Positions 9,018-17,092 of a stretch of 64,000 nucleotides of DNA are shown in pieces. The notes below the pieces were generated by a model, which worked only from the letters and a program-made list of their open reading frames with translations, had not been told where the DNA came from and made no database searches. The stretch lies in assembly GCA_003164045.1 (NCBI GenBank), contig PLRU01000018.1:24924-88923 (forward strand), given 5' to 3'. The stretch's first letter is position 1; the number at the start of each line of letters is the position of its first letter. This stretch comes from Candidatus Lustribacter telmatis. GTDB taxonomy: Bacteria; Vulcanimicrobiota; Vulcanimicrobiia; Vulcanimicrobiales; Vulcanimicrobiaceae. The position numbers and the translations under genes are program-made.

Positions 9018-11413
9018 AGCTGCGCCGCTTAACGGTCGCCGGTTTCGGACGGCTGGCCGGCCGCACGTTTGCGTTTAGCCCGGGGCTCAACGTGATCTAC
9101 GGACCGAACGAAGCTGGAAAATCGACCGTCGCGGCGGCCATCGTGGCATCGCTCTACGGAAGCGGACGCCGCAAAGAAGCGTGGCGCCCGTGGGACGGCG
9201 GCACGTATGCGACGACGCTGTTCTACGAACTCGCCGACGGACGCTCGTTCGAAGTCCGGCGCGACTACTCGCGCGACGCCAAGGGCGTGAACGTTTACGA
9301 TCGCGACGGCAACGACGTCGCCGGAGACGTCGCGCTCGGCCGGACGATCTCGCCGGGCGACGTGCACTTGCAGATTCCCTACGACGCCTTCATCAACGCG
9401 TCGTGCGTGCTGCAGCAGAACGTGGGCATCGATGCGGAGCGCAACGCGCCGATCGCCACGGCCCTCGCGCGCGCGCTCGACGGCGGCCCGAAAGAAGATG
9501 CCGCGCTCGGCGCCGTCAAGCGACTCGAGGACGCGCGCAAGGCGCATGTCGGCAGCCCGCGCTCGACGGTGAACAATCCGGTCAAAGGCCTGCGCGAGAC
9601 GCTCGCCCGGCGCACGGCGGAAGCGGATGCGGCGCGCAATCGCCGCGACGTGCTCGCGCAATTGCGCGAACGGCGCGCCGGAACCGTCGGCGAACGCGAC
9701 CGGTTGGCCGAGCGCCGCGCCGGCGCGGAGCGCGAGCTCAAAGCCTTACAGGCAGCGGAATTGCGCGCCCGGCTCGAGCAGCTGCGCGTCTATCGCGACG
9801 ACCTTGCGGCACTGCAGGCCGAACGCGCGCTCTACGACGACGTTGCCGATTTTCCGGCCGATGGCATCGCCGAACTCGACGCGGCGTTCTTCGCTTGGCG
9901 CGCGGCCGAAGGCGCGGCCGCCGCCGCCGAAACGGAAGCCGAAGCAGCCCAACTCACGCTCGTCGAACGCAGCGAACTCGCTGCGCGCCGCGCCGACGCC
10001 GGAACGATCGACGATCTCGAGTTTGCGGCCCTGCACGATGCGGCCGAACAGGCCACCGCGGCGCGCACGGCCGCAGCCGCGGCCGCAAACGAAGCCGCGG
10101 CCGCGCGGCGCGAGGGCAGCGGCGGACGTACCCTGGCCGGCGTCGCGCTTACCATCGGTGCGGTGTTCGCCGTGCTCGCGATCGGGATGGCGATCGCGCA
10201 CTGGTGGTCGTTCACCGAAATTTTCGCCGCCGTCATGCTGGTGGCGTTTGCCGTCGTCGGCTGGCGCAGCCGCGAACGCATTCGCAACGCGCGCGCCGCC
10301 GCGCAGAAGCAGCGCGTCGCCGACGAATCCCTCACCGCCGAGCGCAACGCCAGTTCGACCGTGGCCGGCGTCCTCGACCGTTTGGGCGTGAACAGCATCG
10401 ACGATCTCGCGCACCGGCGCGAACGCCTAGCTGAATTGCGGCGCATGCTCGCCGCCGCCGACCGCGCGACGGCGCGCGCGACCGAACTGCGCGACGAAGA
10501 GCGCCGCTCGGCGGTCTTCTTCGACCGGCTGGCGGAACGGTTGATTCCGGATGCCGAGGGCTCGCGCCAGGAACGCTGCACCATCGCCGACGATCGCGCG
10601 CAGCGGCGGCGCAAGCGCGACGGCGTCGACAACGGCATGGCGATGCTCGCGCTGCAGCGCAGCGAGATCCTGCGCGACGACGATGAGTTCGCGCTCGTCA
10701 CCGAACGCGATGCGCTCGCCGCCGCCGGCATCGCGCCGGCCGAGACCTACGGCCGCGCGCTGCGCGATGAGGTCAACGCGAAGATCGCGGAGCTCGAGCG
10801 CTTGATGCGCGACGCCGAGCTCGCTACCGCAACTCTGACGGTCGAGCTCAAACTGGGCGAGAACGCGATCCCCGAACTGGCCCCGATCGAAGAGGACGTC
10901 GAACGCCTGCGGGCCGAGCTCGAACACCTCGAAACGTTCGATCGGGCGTTGGCCCTAGCCGCCTCGACGGTTTCGCGGCTCACGCACGAAGCGCATCAGA
11001 TGTTTGCGCGCCGCCTGGAAACCTACGCGGCGGAAGCCTTGCACAAAGTGACCGGCGGACGGTACAGCGAGATCCGCATCGATCCAACCACGTTCATCTT
11101 GCGGGCCCGCGTACCGGAGACGGGCCAGATCGTCGACCTCGAATCGCTCTCGGCGGGTACGCGCGATCAAGTCTATCTGATCGTGCGCATCGCGATGGCA
11201 CGCGTCTTCGCCGAGGGGCTCGAACTGCCGCCGCTCCTGCTCGACGACCCGTTCGCCTATTGGGACGATACCCGCATCGATCGCTGCATCCCGATCATCG
11301 CGCACAACGCGTTCGACGCGCAAACGATCCTCTTCACGGCTAGCCCCGAACTCGCCGCCGCCGCCGAACGCCTGGGCGCCGCGCGCATCGACCTCGTGAC
11401 GAGCGCCGCTTAG
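9014..11413 (+). CDS. SbcC/YhaN-like AAA ATPase with coiled coil and membrane segments
   Basis: 799 residues. The N-terminal half of the ABC/Rad50-type head carries Walker A GPNEAGKST (near residue 33). The C-terminal half has the signature SLSAGTRDQV and Walker B PLLLDDPF. Between them lie long charged, Ala-rich coiled coils, interrupted near residue 375-420 by two hydrophobic segments (GVALTIGAVFAVLAIGMAIA and FAAVMLVAFAVVGW) that look membrane-spanning, as in YhaN-type proteins rather than classical SbcC with its Zn hook. No CxxC hook is present. GTG 9014 overlaps the nuclease stop. The partner is the SbcD-like protein immediately upstream. Confidence 0.87.
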   Translation: MKLRRLTVAGFGRLAGRTFAFSPGLNVIYGPNEAGKSTVAAAIVASLYGSGRRKEAWRPWDGGTYATTLFYELADGRSFEVRRDYSRDAKGVNVYDRDGNDVAGDVALGRTISPGDVHLQIPYDAFINASCVLQQNVGIDAERNAPIATALARALDGGPKEDAALGAVKRLEDARKAHVGSPRSTVNNPVKGLRETLARRTAEADAARNRRDVLAQLRERRAGTVGERDRLAERRAGAERELKALQAAELRARLEQLRVYRDDLAALQAERALYDDVADFPADGIAELDAAFFAWRAAEGAAAAAETEAEAAQLTLVERSELAARRADAGTIDDLEFAALHDAAEQATAARTAAAAAANEAAAARREGSGGRTLAGVALTIGAVFAVLAIGMAIAHWWSFTEIFAAVMLVAFAVVGWRSRERIRNARAAAQKQRVADESLTAERNASSTVAGVLDRLGVNSIDDLAHRRERLAELRRMLAAADRATARATELRDEERRSAVFFDRLAERLIPDAEGSRQERCTIADDRAQRRRKRDGVDNGMAMLALQRSEILRDDDEFALVTERDALAAAGIAPAETYGRALRDEVNAKIAELERLMRDAELATATLTVELKLGENAIPELAPIEEDVERLRAELEHLETFDRALALAASTVSRLTHEAHQMFARRLETYAAEALHKVTGGRYSEIRIDPTTFILRARVPETGQIVDLESLSAGTRDQVYLIVRIAMARVFAEGLELPPLLLDDPFAYWDDTRIDRCIPIIAHNAFDAQTILFTASPELAAAAERLGAARIDLVTSAA

Positions 11414-11937
11414 TTCTTGAGTTTACGCAGCGCTGCAAGCGTGTTGGCGACGTGCTTATCCGGATCGAGACTCGTGTACACGTAGGCGATCTTGCCGTTC
11501 GGCGCGATCACGTACGACGTGCGGTTGGCATACAGGCCGAGCACTTTCGAATCGTACATGCCGGCGATCTTCAAGCCCGGATCCGAAGCGACGAGAAACT
11601 TCGAACGGCACTCTTGGGTGGAAAACTTCTTCTGCGTTTCAATCGAATCGCCAGAAACGCCGACCACGGTTGCGCCCAGCGCTTTGTAGGCGCCGATGTG
11701 ATCCGCGAAGTCGTGGGCTTCCGCCGTGCAGCCGCTGGTGAACGACTTCGGGAAGAAATACAGCACGACGGGGCCGTGCGCGAGCGCCGCGGAGAGCGCA
11801 AAGGACGAGACCGCGCCGCCTTGCGCGACTTGCGCGGTAAACTCCGGCGCCGTTGCGTCGGTGGGCAATTGCGCGTTTGCCGGCATGGCGGCCAGCGCCA
11901 ACACCGCGCCGAGCAGAAGTCCGAACATCCCTCGCAT
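11410..11937 (-). CDS. Exported peroxiredoxin, BCP/PrxQ type
   Basis: 175 residues. A signal peptide (MRGMFGLLLGAVLALAAMPA, cleavage near ANAQ) is followed by an AhpC/TSA thioredoxin-fold domain. The peroxidatic Cys70 is in PKSFTSGC, matching the PxxxTxxC motif. There is no Cys five residues later as in E. coli BCP, but Cys110 (STQEC), 40 residues on, could be the resolving cysteine, as in PrxQ variants with a resolving Cys on helix 3. It would reduce peroxides in the periplasm. ATG 11937 lies 5 bases after the acyl-CoA dehydrogenase stop. A longer in-frame reading overlaps that gene and would bury the signal peptide. Confidence 0.88.
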   Translation of the reverse strand: MRGMFGLLLGAVLALAAMPANAQLPTDATAPEFTAQVAQGGAVSSFALSAALAHGPVVLYFFPKSFTSGCTAEAHDFADHIGAYKALGATVVGVSGDSIETQKKFSTQECRSKFLVASDPGLKIAGMYDSKVLGLYANRTSYVIAPNGKIAYVYTSLDPDKHVANTLAALRKLKN

Positions 11938-11942
11938 GGTCC

Positions 11943-13091
11943 TCACAGTCCCATCAGGCGAGCGATCACGAGTCGCTGGACTTCGTTGGTTCCCTCGCCG
12001 ATCTCGTTGATCTTCTGGTCGCGATACATCCGCGACACCGGATACTCGTCCATGAAACCGTAACCGCCGTGAATTTGCACCGCTTCGTTGACGACGCGGC
12101 GCGAGAGCTCCCCCGAGTATAGCTTTGCCAGGCTCGCGGAGAGCGCGAAGTCGCGTCCCTCGTCCTTTTCCCACGCGGCCTTCAGAATCATCAGCTGCGC
12201 GTGCTCGATCTCCATTTTCATGTCGGCCAGCTTGAACTGGATCGCTTGGAACTTCGAGATCGCCTGGCCGAACTGACGGCGCTCTTGCGCGTACTTGAAC
12301 GCTTCGTCGAACGCGCCCATCGCGAGGCCGACCGAGAGGGCGGCCACCGAGATACGCCCGCCGTCGAGGATCTTCAGGAATTGCTTGAGGCCTTGGCCGC
12401 GCGTTCCGAGGAGATTCTCCTGCGGTATACTCGCATCCGCGAACGAAAGCTCGCGCGTATCCGACGCGCGCCAGCCCATCTTCCGGTACGTTTTGGAACG
12501 GCTGAACCCGGGGGTGTCCTGCGGCACGATCAGATTGCTGATCTCGCTGCGGCCGCGCTCATCTTTACCGGTCACCGCGGTGATGGTCGTTCCGGCCGTG
12601 ATGTCGGTCCCGGAATTGGTGATGAAGGCCTTCGTGCCGTTCACGATCCAGCGGCCGTCGCGCAGCTCGGCCCGCGTCTGCGTGGCGCCGGCATCGGAGC
12701 CGGCGTTCGGTTCGGTCAGGCCGAAGCCCCAAAGCTTCTCGCCGCGAGCGAGCGGGACGAGATACTGCTGCTTCTGCTCCTCCGTACCGAAGAGGTAGAA
12801 CGGGGACGACCCGAGCGACACGTGCGCGGCGAGGGTGATCGCCACCGACGCGTCGGCGCGTGCCAGCTCCATCACAGCAAGGGCGTAGCTCACGGTGTCG
12901 GCGCCGGCGCCGCCATAGGCTTCGGGGAACGGCAGCCCCATCAAGCCGAGCTCGGCCATCTTGGTAACGATTTCGTAGGGGAAGCGCGCCTCGCGATCGA
13001 GTTCCTCGGCGGCGGGCGCGACGACTTCGCGCGCGAAGTCTCGGCACAGCGCTTGAATCGCTTTCTGCTCGTCGTTCAAGTCGAAGTTCAT
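11943..13091 (-). CDS. Acyl-CoA dehydrogenase
   Basis: 382 residues, the usual length for the family, starting MNFDLNDEQKAIQALCRDFA. Typical signatures are present: LTEPNAGSDAG near residue 130, the FAD-binding stretch RRQFGQAISKFQAIQFKLAD near 270, QIHGGYGFMDEYPVSRMYRD near 345 and the C-terminal IGEGTNEVQRLVIARLMG. The catalytic base is expected just before GGYG-type sequence, but I did not assign it precisely. It oxidises acyl-CoA to enoyl-CoA with FAD; chain-length specificity is unclear. It is first in a two-gene operon with the peroxiredoxin. The ATG at 13091 was preferred because the 38 codons upstream are unconserved and overlap the intergenic region. Confidence 0.92.
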   Translation of the reverse strand: MNFDLNDEQKAIQALCRDFAREVVAPAAEELDREARFPYEIVTKMAELGLMGLPFPEAYGGAGADTVSYALAVMELARADASVAITLAAHVSLGSSPFYLFGTEEQKQQYLVPLARGEKLWGFGLTEPNAGSDAGATQTRAELRDGRWIVNGTKAFITNSGTDITAGTTITAVTGKDERGRSEISNLIVPQDTPGFSRSKTYRKMGWRASDTRELSFADASIPQENLLGTRGQGLKQFLKILDGGRISVAALSVGLAMGAFDEAFKYAQERRQFGQAISKFQAIQFKLADMKMEIEHAQLMILKAAWEKDEGRDFALSASLAKLYSGELSRRVVNEAVQIHGGYGFMDEYPVSRMYRDQKINEIGEGTNEVQRLVIARLMGL

Positions 13092-13205
13092 TCTTCGCAG
13101 GTATGTAGGATTGACGTTCGGAAAAACTCCTCTTCTGTTGGCCGCAGGCCAAACGCAAAGCCGCGAGCGCAGCGAGCATCCGTGATAGTGCGAGGTGGAT
13201 AGCAC
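13092..13205. promoter_or_regulatory. Divergent intergenic region (acyl-CoA dehydrogenase / ftsE)
   Basis: Both genes point away from this 114-base gap, so it must hold two promoters. A perfect inverted repeat TTGGCC-GCA-GGCCAA lies at 13138-13152 and could be an operator or a stem. A TTGACG at 13111 resembles a -35 box for ftsE, but no convincing -10 follows at the right distance. Confidence 0.35.
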
Positions 13206-13916
13206 GTGATCGAACTTCGCGGTGTGACGCTAACCTATCCGAACGGTACGCGCGCACTGGACGACATCGATCTGGAGATCGGGAAGGCGGATTTCGTCTT
13301 CCTCGTGGGCCATTCGGGGACGGGTAAATCCAGTCTCCTGAAGTTGTTGTACCGCGAGGCGATCCCGGATGCGGGCGAGGTCATCGTCGACGGCATTCGC
13401 GTCGACAAATTGCGCCGCGGAAAAGTGGCGGCGCTGCGGCGCAACATCGGCGTCGTGTTTCAAGATTTCAAGCTGCTCACGCACAAGACGGTCTGGGAAA
13501 ACGTGGCTTTCGCTCTGCAAGTGACGGGCGCGCGCTCCAAAGACGTGATGCGGCAAGTGCCGCGCGTGCTCGATCTCGTCGGCCTCTCGCACAAGAGCCG
13601 CATGTTGCCGAGCGAGCTTTCGGGCGGCGAGCAGCAACGGGCCGCCATCGCTCGCGCGCTGGTCAACAACCCCAAGATCCTACTCTGCGACGAGCCGACC
13701 GGGAATCTCGACCCGTCGAACACGACCGAGATCATCGAGCTCTTACAGCGCATCAACCTCAAGGGCACGACCGTCTTGGTCGCGACCCACAATCAAGCGG
13801 TCGTCGACCGGATGCGGCGGCGCGTCGTTCGGCTCGAAAACGGAAAAATTCTACACGACGACGAGCGGGGCTATTACTTTCGTGGATTGGGGCAGAGTCC
13901 AGTTCTTTCTGGGTGA
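13206..13916 (+). CDS. ftsE: Cell division ATP-binding protein FtsE
   Basis: 236-residue ABC ATPase typical of FtsE: it begins MIELRGVTLTYPNG, has Walker A GHSGTGKSS, the Q-loop in VVFQDFKLL, signature LSGGEQQR, Walker B ILLCDEPTGNLD and the H-loop VATHN. FtsE drives the FtsX permease, which activates periplasmic murein hydrolases at the septum. GTG start. The 3' end overlaps ftsX by 35 bases. The operon continues with a response regulator and an M23 peptidase, matching the FtsEX-EnvC type of wall-splitting module. Confidence 0.96.
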   Translation: MIELRGVTLTYPNGTRALDDIDLEIGKADFVFLVGHSGTGKSSLLKLLYREAIPDAGEVIVDGIRVDKLRRGKVAALRRNIGVVFQDFKLLTHKTVWENVAFALQVTGARSKDVMRQVPRVLDLVGLSHKSRMLPSELSGGEQQRAAIARALVNNPKILLCDEPTGNLDPSNTTEIIELLQRINLKGTTVLVATHNQAVVDRMRRRVVRLENGKILHDDERGYYFRGLGQSPVLSG

Positions 13917-14754
13917 GGTTTTCGCGAACTTCACTCGGAACGCAGCGATGCAATTCACCGCGATCGGAACCGTCGCGGTCACGATCGTCATGCTCGGCAC
14001 GTTCCTCTACGTGCGCGAAACGCTGACGACGTTCGGTCAAGGCATCCTCAAGCAAATCGAGATCGCCGTGTATCTCGACGACAACGCGACCGACGCGCAA
14101 GCAAAGCAGCTCGCGGCGTCGCTGGCTGCCGACGGACGCATCACCTCGGCGCGCTACGTTCCGCGTGCCCAAGGCCTGCAAGAAATGCGCGGACGCCTCG
14201 GCCGCGACTTCGACACCTCGCTGCTCACCGCAAACCCGCTGCCGAACGCGTTCCGGGTTTCGGTCTCCAACGTCGATAACGTCCCCGACGTCGCGGCCTC
14301 GATCGGCAAGCTTCCCGGCGTGGCGAAAGTCGATTACGCTGCCGACACGGTGACGAAATTACTGCGCGCCGCCGACGTGATCGGCCGCGTCGGCATGGCA
14401 ATGATCGGACTCCTCGTGTTGACGGCGGCGATCATCATCGCGAACACGATCCGGCTCACGGTCTTTGCCCGCCGGCGCGAGATCGCCATCATGCAGCTCG
14501 TCGGCGCGACCAACATGTACATCCGCATGCCGTTTATCGCCGAGGGCATCATCGCCGGCGTCGTGGGCGCGATCGTCGCGATTGCCGTCCTGGCCGTCGC
14601 CGAAATGCAGATCGTGCCGAAAATCGCATCGACGCTGCAATTCGTTCCGTTCCACGTCAACGAGCTCCAACTCGCCGGCGAACTCCTGGCCGTCGGCGCG
14701 GCGGTCGGCCTCGTGTCGTCCTGGTTGTCGGTCGGGAGATACTTGCGTGCATGA
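13882..14754 (+). CDS. ftsX: Cell division protein FtsX
   Basis: 290 residues: a short cytoplasmic N-terminus, a first membrane helix (AIGTVAVTIVMLGTFLYV), an extracytoplasmic domain (about 50-165), then three C-terminal helices with the FtsX-family core (IMQLVGATNMYIRMPFIAEG). It forms the membrane part of FtsEX. GTG 13882 lies inside the end of ftsE, so translation is probably coupled. Its TGA overlaps the ATG of the response regulator gene. Confidence 0.95.
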   Translation: MDWGRVQFFLGEVFANFTRNAAMQFTAIGTVAVTIVMLGTFLYVRETLTTFGQGILKQIEIAVYLDDNATDAQAKQLAASLAADGRITSARYVPRAQGLQEMRGRLGRDFDTSLLTANPLPNAFRVSVSNVDNVPDVAASIGKLPGVAKVDYAADTVTKLLRAADVIGRVGMAMIGLLVLTAAIIIANTIRLTVFARRREIAIMQLVGATNMYIRMPFIAEGIIAGVVGAIVAIAVLAVAEMQIVPKIASTLQFVPFHVNELQLAGELLAVGAAVGLVSSWLSVGRYLRA

Positions 14755-15704
14755 CGCTCGCCGCGCCTGAAGCCCACCGGCCGACGGTGCTGGTGGTTGA
14801 CGACGATAAGATCCTCCGCGAGATCATCGGGACCAACCTCGAACTCGGCGGCTTTGAGGTTCTCACCGCACCCGACGGACCCAGCGCGCTCGCGCTCTTA
14901 GACGATCGCCTCCCCGATGTGGTCGTGCTCGACGTCGTGATGCCGCTGATGGACGGCTACGCCACACTCGGACGCATTCGCCGTCACGCGACCGCGTCGC
15001 ACGTGCCCGTCATCGTGCTCACCGGCGGCGGGCTCGACACCACCGAACCCGTGAAGAGCCTCGAAGCCGGCGCCGACGATTTCATCGCGAAGCCGTTCTC
15101 GCCGCAGGAGATGCTCGCGCGCGTGCGCGCGAAAGTACGTCGCGCCAACGTCGACTCATCGCTGCAGCCGCTCACGCGTCTGCCCGGCAACATCGCGATC
15201 GAACACGAAGTTCGCCGGCGTTTCGAAGCGCGCGAACCGTGGGCCGTGATCTATGCCGACCTCGACAACTTCAAGGCATTCAACGATCACTACGGCTTCG
15301 TACGCGGCGATGACGCCATCCGCTTGGTCTCCACCACGATGAGTGATACGATCAAGCGCATCGGCGTCGAGAGCGACTTTCTCGGTCATATCGGCGGCGA
15401 CGACTTCATCATCGTCACGAGCCCGCAGCGGGCCGAAAACCTCGCTCGCACCGTCGCCGACACCTTCGACCGCGACGTGTTGCCGCTCTACGATCCGAAC
15501 GATCGCAAAAACGGCTGGATTGCAGCGAAAGACCGCCGCGGCAACAACGTCCGCTTCCCGCTGATGTCGCTCTCGCTCGCCATCGTCACGCAATCGCCGC
15601 GCATCAAGAGCTATCAGAGCATCGGTGAAGTCGCGGCGGAACTCAAATCGTTCGCCAAGCGGCAGACGGGGTCGTTCGTCGCCATGGACAAACGCGCCCG
15701 ATGA
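14751..15704 (+). CDS. Response regulator with GGDEF-like (GGDDF) output domain
   Basis: 317 residues. A CheY-type receiver occupies 1-130: acidic DDD near 18-20, phospho-acceptor Asp in VVLDVVMPLMDG, Thr in IVLTGGG, Lys in AKPFSP. Then a diguanylate-cyclase-like domain of about 165 residues. It keeps the substrate/metal segment DLDNFKAFNDHYG but has GGDDF instead of GGDEF, so the catalytic glutamate is an aspartate and activity is uncertain. The gene is locked between ftsX and the M23 peptidase by ATGA overlaps on both sides, implying a role with FtsEX. It could be a weak cyclase, a c-di-GMP/GTP sensor or a pure scaffold. Confidence 0.88.
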   Translation: MTLAAPEAHRPTVLVVDDDKILREIIGTNLELGGFEVLTAPDGPSALALLDDRLPDVVVLDVVMPLMDGYATLGRIRRHATASHVPVIVLTGGGLDTTEPVKSLEAGADDFIAKPFSPQEMLARVRAKVRRANVDSSLQPLTRLPGNIAIEHEVRRRFEAREPWAVIYADLDNFKAFNDHYGFVRGDDAIRLVSTTMSDTIKRIGVESDFLGHIGGDDFIIVTSPQRAENLARTVADTFDRDVLPLYDPNDRKNGWIAAKDRRGNNVRFPLMSLSLAIVTQSPRIKSYQSIGEVAAELKSFAKRQTGSFVAMDKRAR

Positions 15705-16912
15705 CACTGCGCGGTGCGGCGCTGCTGCTGGTGCTCGTTCTCGCGGCGGTCGCGCCCGGATTTGCCAACACGAAACAAAGCGCGCTCGACGCGAAGATCC
15801 GGGCGCAGCAAGCAAAATTGCACGACGTCCACGTACAGCTCAACGAGAAGCGCGGCGCGCTGGGTGCGGCGCAAGCAAAAGTCGGCACGATCGCCGAGCA
15901 ACTCGCGATCGCCAACCGCAACATCTCGACGGTGCAAGGACAAATCGCGTTTCTCAACGCGAAGATGCACACGACCGAATCGAATCTCGCGTGGACCAAA
16001 GTGCAGCTCGACGCCGCGCAAAAAACCTTGGCGCGGCACAACGACGCGCTCAAGCGGCGGCTGATTTCGGCCTATGAATACGGCGATCTCGGCTATCTAG
16101 CGGTATTGCTCCAAGCGCGCTCGTTCGGCGATTTTCTCGAGCGCTGGAACGACGTTGCGTATGTCGTAAAGGCCAACGAGGTCACGATTCGTGCGCGGCG
16201 GGCCGACGCGGAACACGTCGAGGCGATCGAAACCGGTCTCGTGACCGACGAGAACAGCCTGCGTAACGCACGCGCCGCAGCCGACCAGCAAACGATCGCG
16301 CTCTCCGCGCTCGCACAACAGCGCCAGAATTTGCTGGAAGTCGCGCAGAGCGAGAAGCAAAATGTCGCAGTGGAAGTCGGCGAACTCGAGGACACCTCGG
16401 CCGCCGCGGAAGCCGCACTCGAAGCACTCGTACGCGAGAAGCAGCAAGAAGAGGACGCGCGCCGCGCCGCGGCTCGCCGCGCCGCACTGCTGGCCGGCGA
16501 ATCGCTGCCGCCCGAACCCGGCGCGCCCGGCCAATTGCTGTGGCCCGTTTCGGGCCCGATCACCTCACCGTTCGGGATGCGCATGCATCCGGTCTACGGC
16601 CGGCCGATTCTCCACGCCGGCATCGACATTGCGGCCGCCCAGGGAACGACGATTGCCGCCGCCGCGGATGGCCGCGTTATCGTCGCCGGGACGCAGGGCG
16701 ACTGCGGCAAGATGGTGGCGATCGACCACCATGGCGGCCTCTCAACGATTTATTGCCACATGTCGCAGATCTTCGTCGGCGTGGGGCAAGACGTCCAGCG
16801 CGGCCAAGCGATCGGCGCGGTCGGGATGACCGGCGATGCAACCGGCCCACACGTGCATTTCCAGGTGATGCAAGACGGCCACCCGGTCGATCCTATGTCG
16901 TTCCTACGATAG
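15701..16912 (+). CDS. EnvC-like murein hydrolase activator / M23 peptidase
   Basis: 403 residues. It has a signal peptide (GAALLLVLVLAAVAPGFANT), a long coiled coil (about 25-250) and a C-terminal LytM/M23 domain. The zinc-ligand positions are kept: His/Asp in HAGIDIA and the HVHF motif near the end, plus a likely second His in IYCHMSQ. So, unlike E. coli EnvC, which has lost them, this protein may itself be an active endopeptidase. The position after ftsEX and the coiled-coil/LytM layout fit an FtsEX-controlled septal hydrolase or activator. The ATG overlaps the preceding TGA. Confidence 0.88.
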   Translation: MTLRGAALLLVLVLAAVAPGFANTKQSALDAKIRAQQAKLHDVHVQLNEKRGALGAAQAKVGTIAEQLAIANRNISTVQGQIAFLNAKMHTTESNLAWTKVQLDAAQKTLARHNDALKRRLISAYEYGDLGYLAVLLQARSFGDFLERWNDVAYVVKANEVTIRARRADAEHVEAIETGLVTDENSLRNARAAADQQTIALSALAQQRQNLLEVAQSEKQNVAVEVGELEDTSAAAEAALEALVREKQQEEDARRAAARRAALLAGESLPPEPGAPGQLLWPVSGPITSPFGMRMHPVYGRPILHAGIDIAAAQGTTIAAAADGRVIVAGTQGDCGKMVAIDHHGGLSTIYCHMSQIFVGVGQDVQRGQAIGAVGMTGDATGPHVHFQVMQDGHPVDPMSFLR

Positions 16913-17092
16913 CAGGACGAACGGCGTATGAAGTTTGCGTTACATCATCTATCCATCTGACGACGGCCACAGGTTCCTGCGGTAGACTAGAGTCCCCACC
17001 GCACGATTTCGGCCCGCAAGGGTTCCGGTGGGAACGCTCCGGGTAGAAATCCGGTTACTAGAGTAGACCGACGCCAACCGAATAGGGACTTG
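16913..17092 (+). promoter_or_regulatory. Leader of the S41 protease pair
   Basis: A 180-base gap. It holds the inverted repeat CCCACCG (16995-17001) / CGGTGGG (17026-17032), the small palindrome GTTCC-ggtg-GGAAC (17022-17035), and an 8-base direct repeat ACTAGAGT at 16986 and 17057. Any of these may be part of a promoter/leader, but no clear -35/-10 pair or terminator is visible. Confidence 0.3.

Noticed and set aside
13153-13190. Repeat-like GCCGCGAGCGCAGCGAGC segment
   Set aside because: Looks like a simple GC-rich imperfect repeat; no second copy was seen in the window.
12201-13202. 333-codon plus-strand frame antisense to the acyl-CoA dehydrogenase
   Set aside because: Shadow of a clear, full-length dehydrogenase on the other strand.
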